From positions 28,498 to 92,497 of the forward strand of contig JASBUC010000013.1 in assembly GCA_030148065.1 (NCBI GenBank): 64,000 bases of DNA, read 5' to 3'. Under the pieces are notes generated by a model that was given only the letters and a program-made list of their open reading frames with translations, had not been told where the DNA came from and searched no databases. The number at the start of each line of letters is the position of its first letter. Position 1 is the stretch's first letter. A program made the translations under genes and the position numbers. Shown in pieces: positions 63,044 to 64,000 of the stretch. The DNA is from Legionellaceae bacterium. Its GTDB lineage: Bacteria > Pseudomonadota > Gammaproteobacteria > Legionellales > Legionellaceae.

Positions 63044-64000
63044 ATGTCAGAGATGTTATGGCAAGCCTCCCCGGAACGGATAGAAAAAAGCAACATTGCT
63101 CGGTTTTTAAGCTTTATTAATCAAACACATCATACAAACATTCAAGACTACCAAGCGCTTCACAACTTTAGTGTCAATCATCTAGAGTCTTTTTGGCAAT
63201 CAGCTAGCGACTTTTTTAACATCAAGTTTCATCAGCCTGCTAGCAAAACCCTAATAAGACATGCAGAGATGAAAGAAAGCAGATGGTTTCCTGGCGCCCA
63301 TTTGAATTATGCAGAGCACTGCATGTCTCATCCTGGAGGCAGCGTTGCCATTGTCAATCTTAAAGAAAATGGTGAACGAGAAGAATTAAATTATCTTGCG
63401 CTTAAACAAATGGTGCTCTCAACTGCCACAAAACTCCGAGAACTTGGCATCAAGAAAGGGGATCGCATTGCCGCCATCATGCCCAACTGTCAAGAAACAG
63501 TGGTTGTTTTTTTGGCAGCAAGCGCCATTGGAGCTGTTTTTTCTTCTTGCTCACCTGACTTTGGGCTTAATGGACTCTATGAACGTTTGATGCAAATTGA
63601 ACCTAAACTTCTCTTTAGCACCGATGGTTATCGATACAACCAAAAAACCTATCATAATCAAGAAAAACTAAACGCTCTAGCCAAGAAAATCCCCTCCATA
63701 GAATCCATTATCACCATTCCCTACCTTGAGTCAGAAAACGGAGAATCAATAGATGAGACTACGCTTAACTGGCACGACTTTATAAAAAATGATGTGTCGC
63801 ACTTCCAGTTTGAAAGCTGTGAGTTTAACCACCCTCTTGCCATTCTCTATTCTTCTGGTACGACTGGAAAACCAAAGTGCATCGTCCATGGTACTGGCGG
63901 TACCCTTTTGCAACACTTAAAAGAGCTTATCCTGCACACTGACTTAAAAAGGGATGATCGCCTTTTTTATTACACCACCTGTGGCTGGATGATGTGGAAC
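63044..64000 (+). CDS. Acetoacetyl-CoA synthetase (3' end outside window)
   Basis: The frame is open from ATG 63044 to the right edge (319 codons), so the protein is partial. It begins MSEMLWQASPERIEKS and contains WFPGAHLNYAEHC, the KGDRIAAIMPN segment and the AMP-binding P-loop ILYSSGTTGKPKCIVHG, followed by the typical FYYTTCGWMMWN. These are signatures of the acetyl-CoA synthetase-like family, and the FFNIKFHQPASK and GLNGLYERLMQIEPKLLF regions match acetoacetyl-CoA synthetase more closely. The enzyme activates acetoacetate with ATP and CoA. Confidence 0.88.
   Translation, partial: MSEMLWQASPERIEKSNIARFLSFINQTHHTNIQDYQALHNFSVNHLESFWQSASDFFNIKFHQPASKTLIRHAEMKESRWFPGAHLNYAEHCMSHPGGSVAIVNLKENGEREELNYLALKQMVLSTATKLRELGIKKGDRIAAIMPNCQETVVVFLAASAIGAVFSSCSPDFGLNGLYERLMQIEPKLLFSTDGYRYNQKTYHNQEKLNALAKKIPSIESIITIPYLESENGESIDETTLNWHDFIKNDVSHFQFESCEFNHPLAILYSSGTTGKPKCIVHGTGGTLLQHLKELILHTDLKRDDRLFYYTTCGWMMWN

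Overview
The window reads as chromosomal DNA of a gammaproteobacterium with low to moderate GC (about 40% by eye). The evidence is a BamA/Skp/LpxA outer-membrane assembly block, a gammaproteobacterial division and cell-wall (dcw) cluster, an FtsZ tail of the [12 protein letters not shown] type, RNase P RNA of the bacterial A type, YggX, FadE, a minor-pilin cluster and a stand-alone gspC-like gene. The stand-alone gspC, Sel1-repeat proteins and several orphan membrane or secreted proteins recall Legionellales, but the sequence alone does not fix the order. MurE carries the DNPR motif and DapD/DapE are present, so the peptidoglycan is predicted to contain meso-diaminopimelate. No rRNA, tRNA, CRISPR array, transposase, integrase or prophage gene was seen.

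Layout. 1-3.3 kb: the end of an unknown membrane protein, a Spy/CpxP-like periplasmic protein and release factor 3. 3.4-7.2 kb: type IV pilus minor-pilin cluster (pilV, an inverted pilE-like gene, fimT, pilW, pilX, pilE), lacking pilY1. 7.2-11.9 kb: a membrane protein, EttA, a DUF2147 protein, a GspC-like protein, a Sel1 lipoprotein, a secreted orphan and TadA. 11.9-15.9 kb: guaB-guaA and two small genes. 16-27.6 kb (minus strand): serS, lpxA, fabZ, skp, bamA, rseP, cdsA, frr, pyrH, tsf, rpsB. 27.8-47.4 kb (minus strand): ftsZ, ftsA, ftsQ, ddl, murB, murC, ftsW, murD, mraY, murF, a block of seven non-dcw genes, then murE, ftsI, ftsL, rsmH, mraZ with an upstream array of MraZ-type boxes. 47.4-50.7 kb: coaX, RNase P RNA, dapD-dapE. 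50.7-57.3 kb: a Sel1-repeat protein, yggX, two orphans, a biotin-dependent oadA/pycB-type subunit, a secreted orphan and minD-minE. 57.4-64 kb: fadE, a three-gene operon (ClC channel, DUF1189 protein, alpha/beta hydrolase) and the start of acetoacetyl-CoA synthetase.

Working together. More than 30 kb, almost all on the minus strand, joins lipid II synthesis, the divisome, S2/EF-Ts/UMP kinase/ribosome recycling, CDP-diacylglycerol synthesis and outer-membrane assembly. What stands out is what is missing from these very conserved gene orders. murG, lpxC, uppS, dxr, lpxD and lpxB are all absent from their usual slots, while flanking genes are intact and often overlap by 4 bp. minC and pilY1 are likewise absent from their usual places.

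No clearly new multi-gene system could be demonstrated. The best leads are the remodelled dcw/lpx gene order, the block inserted between murF and murE, homopolymer and tetranucleotide tracts inside rseP, pilX, murB and ftsZ, an altered hydrocarbon-ruler position in LpxA, and several orphan membrane or secreted proteins.
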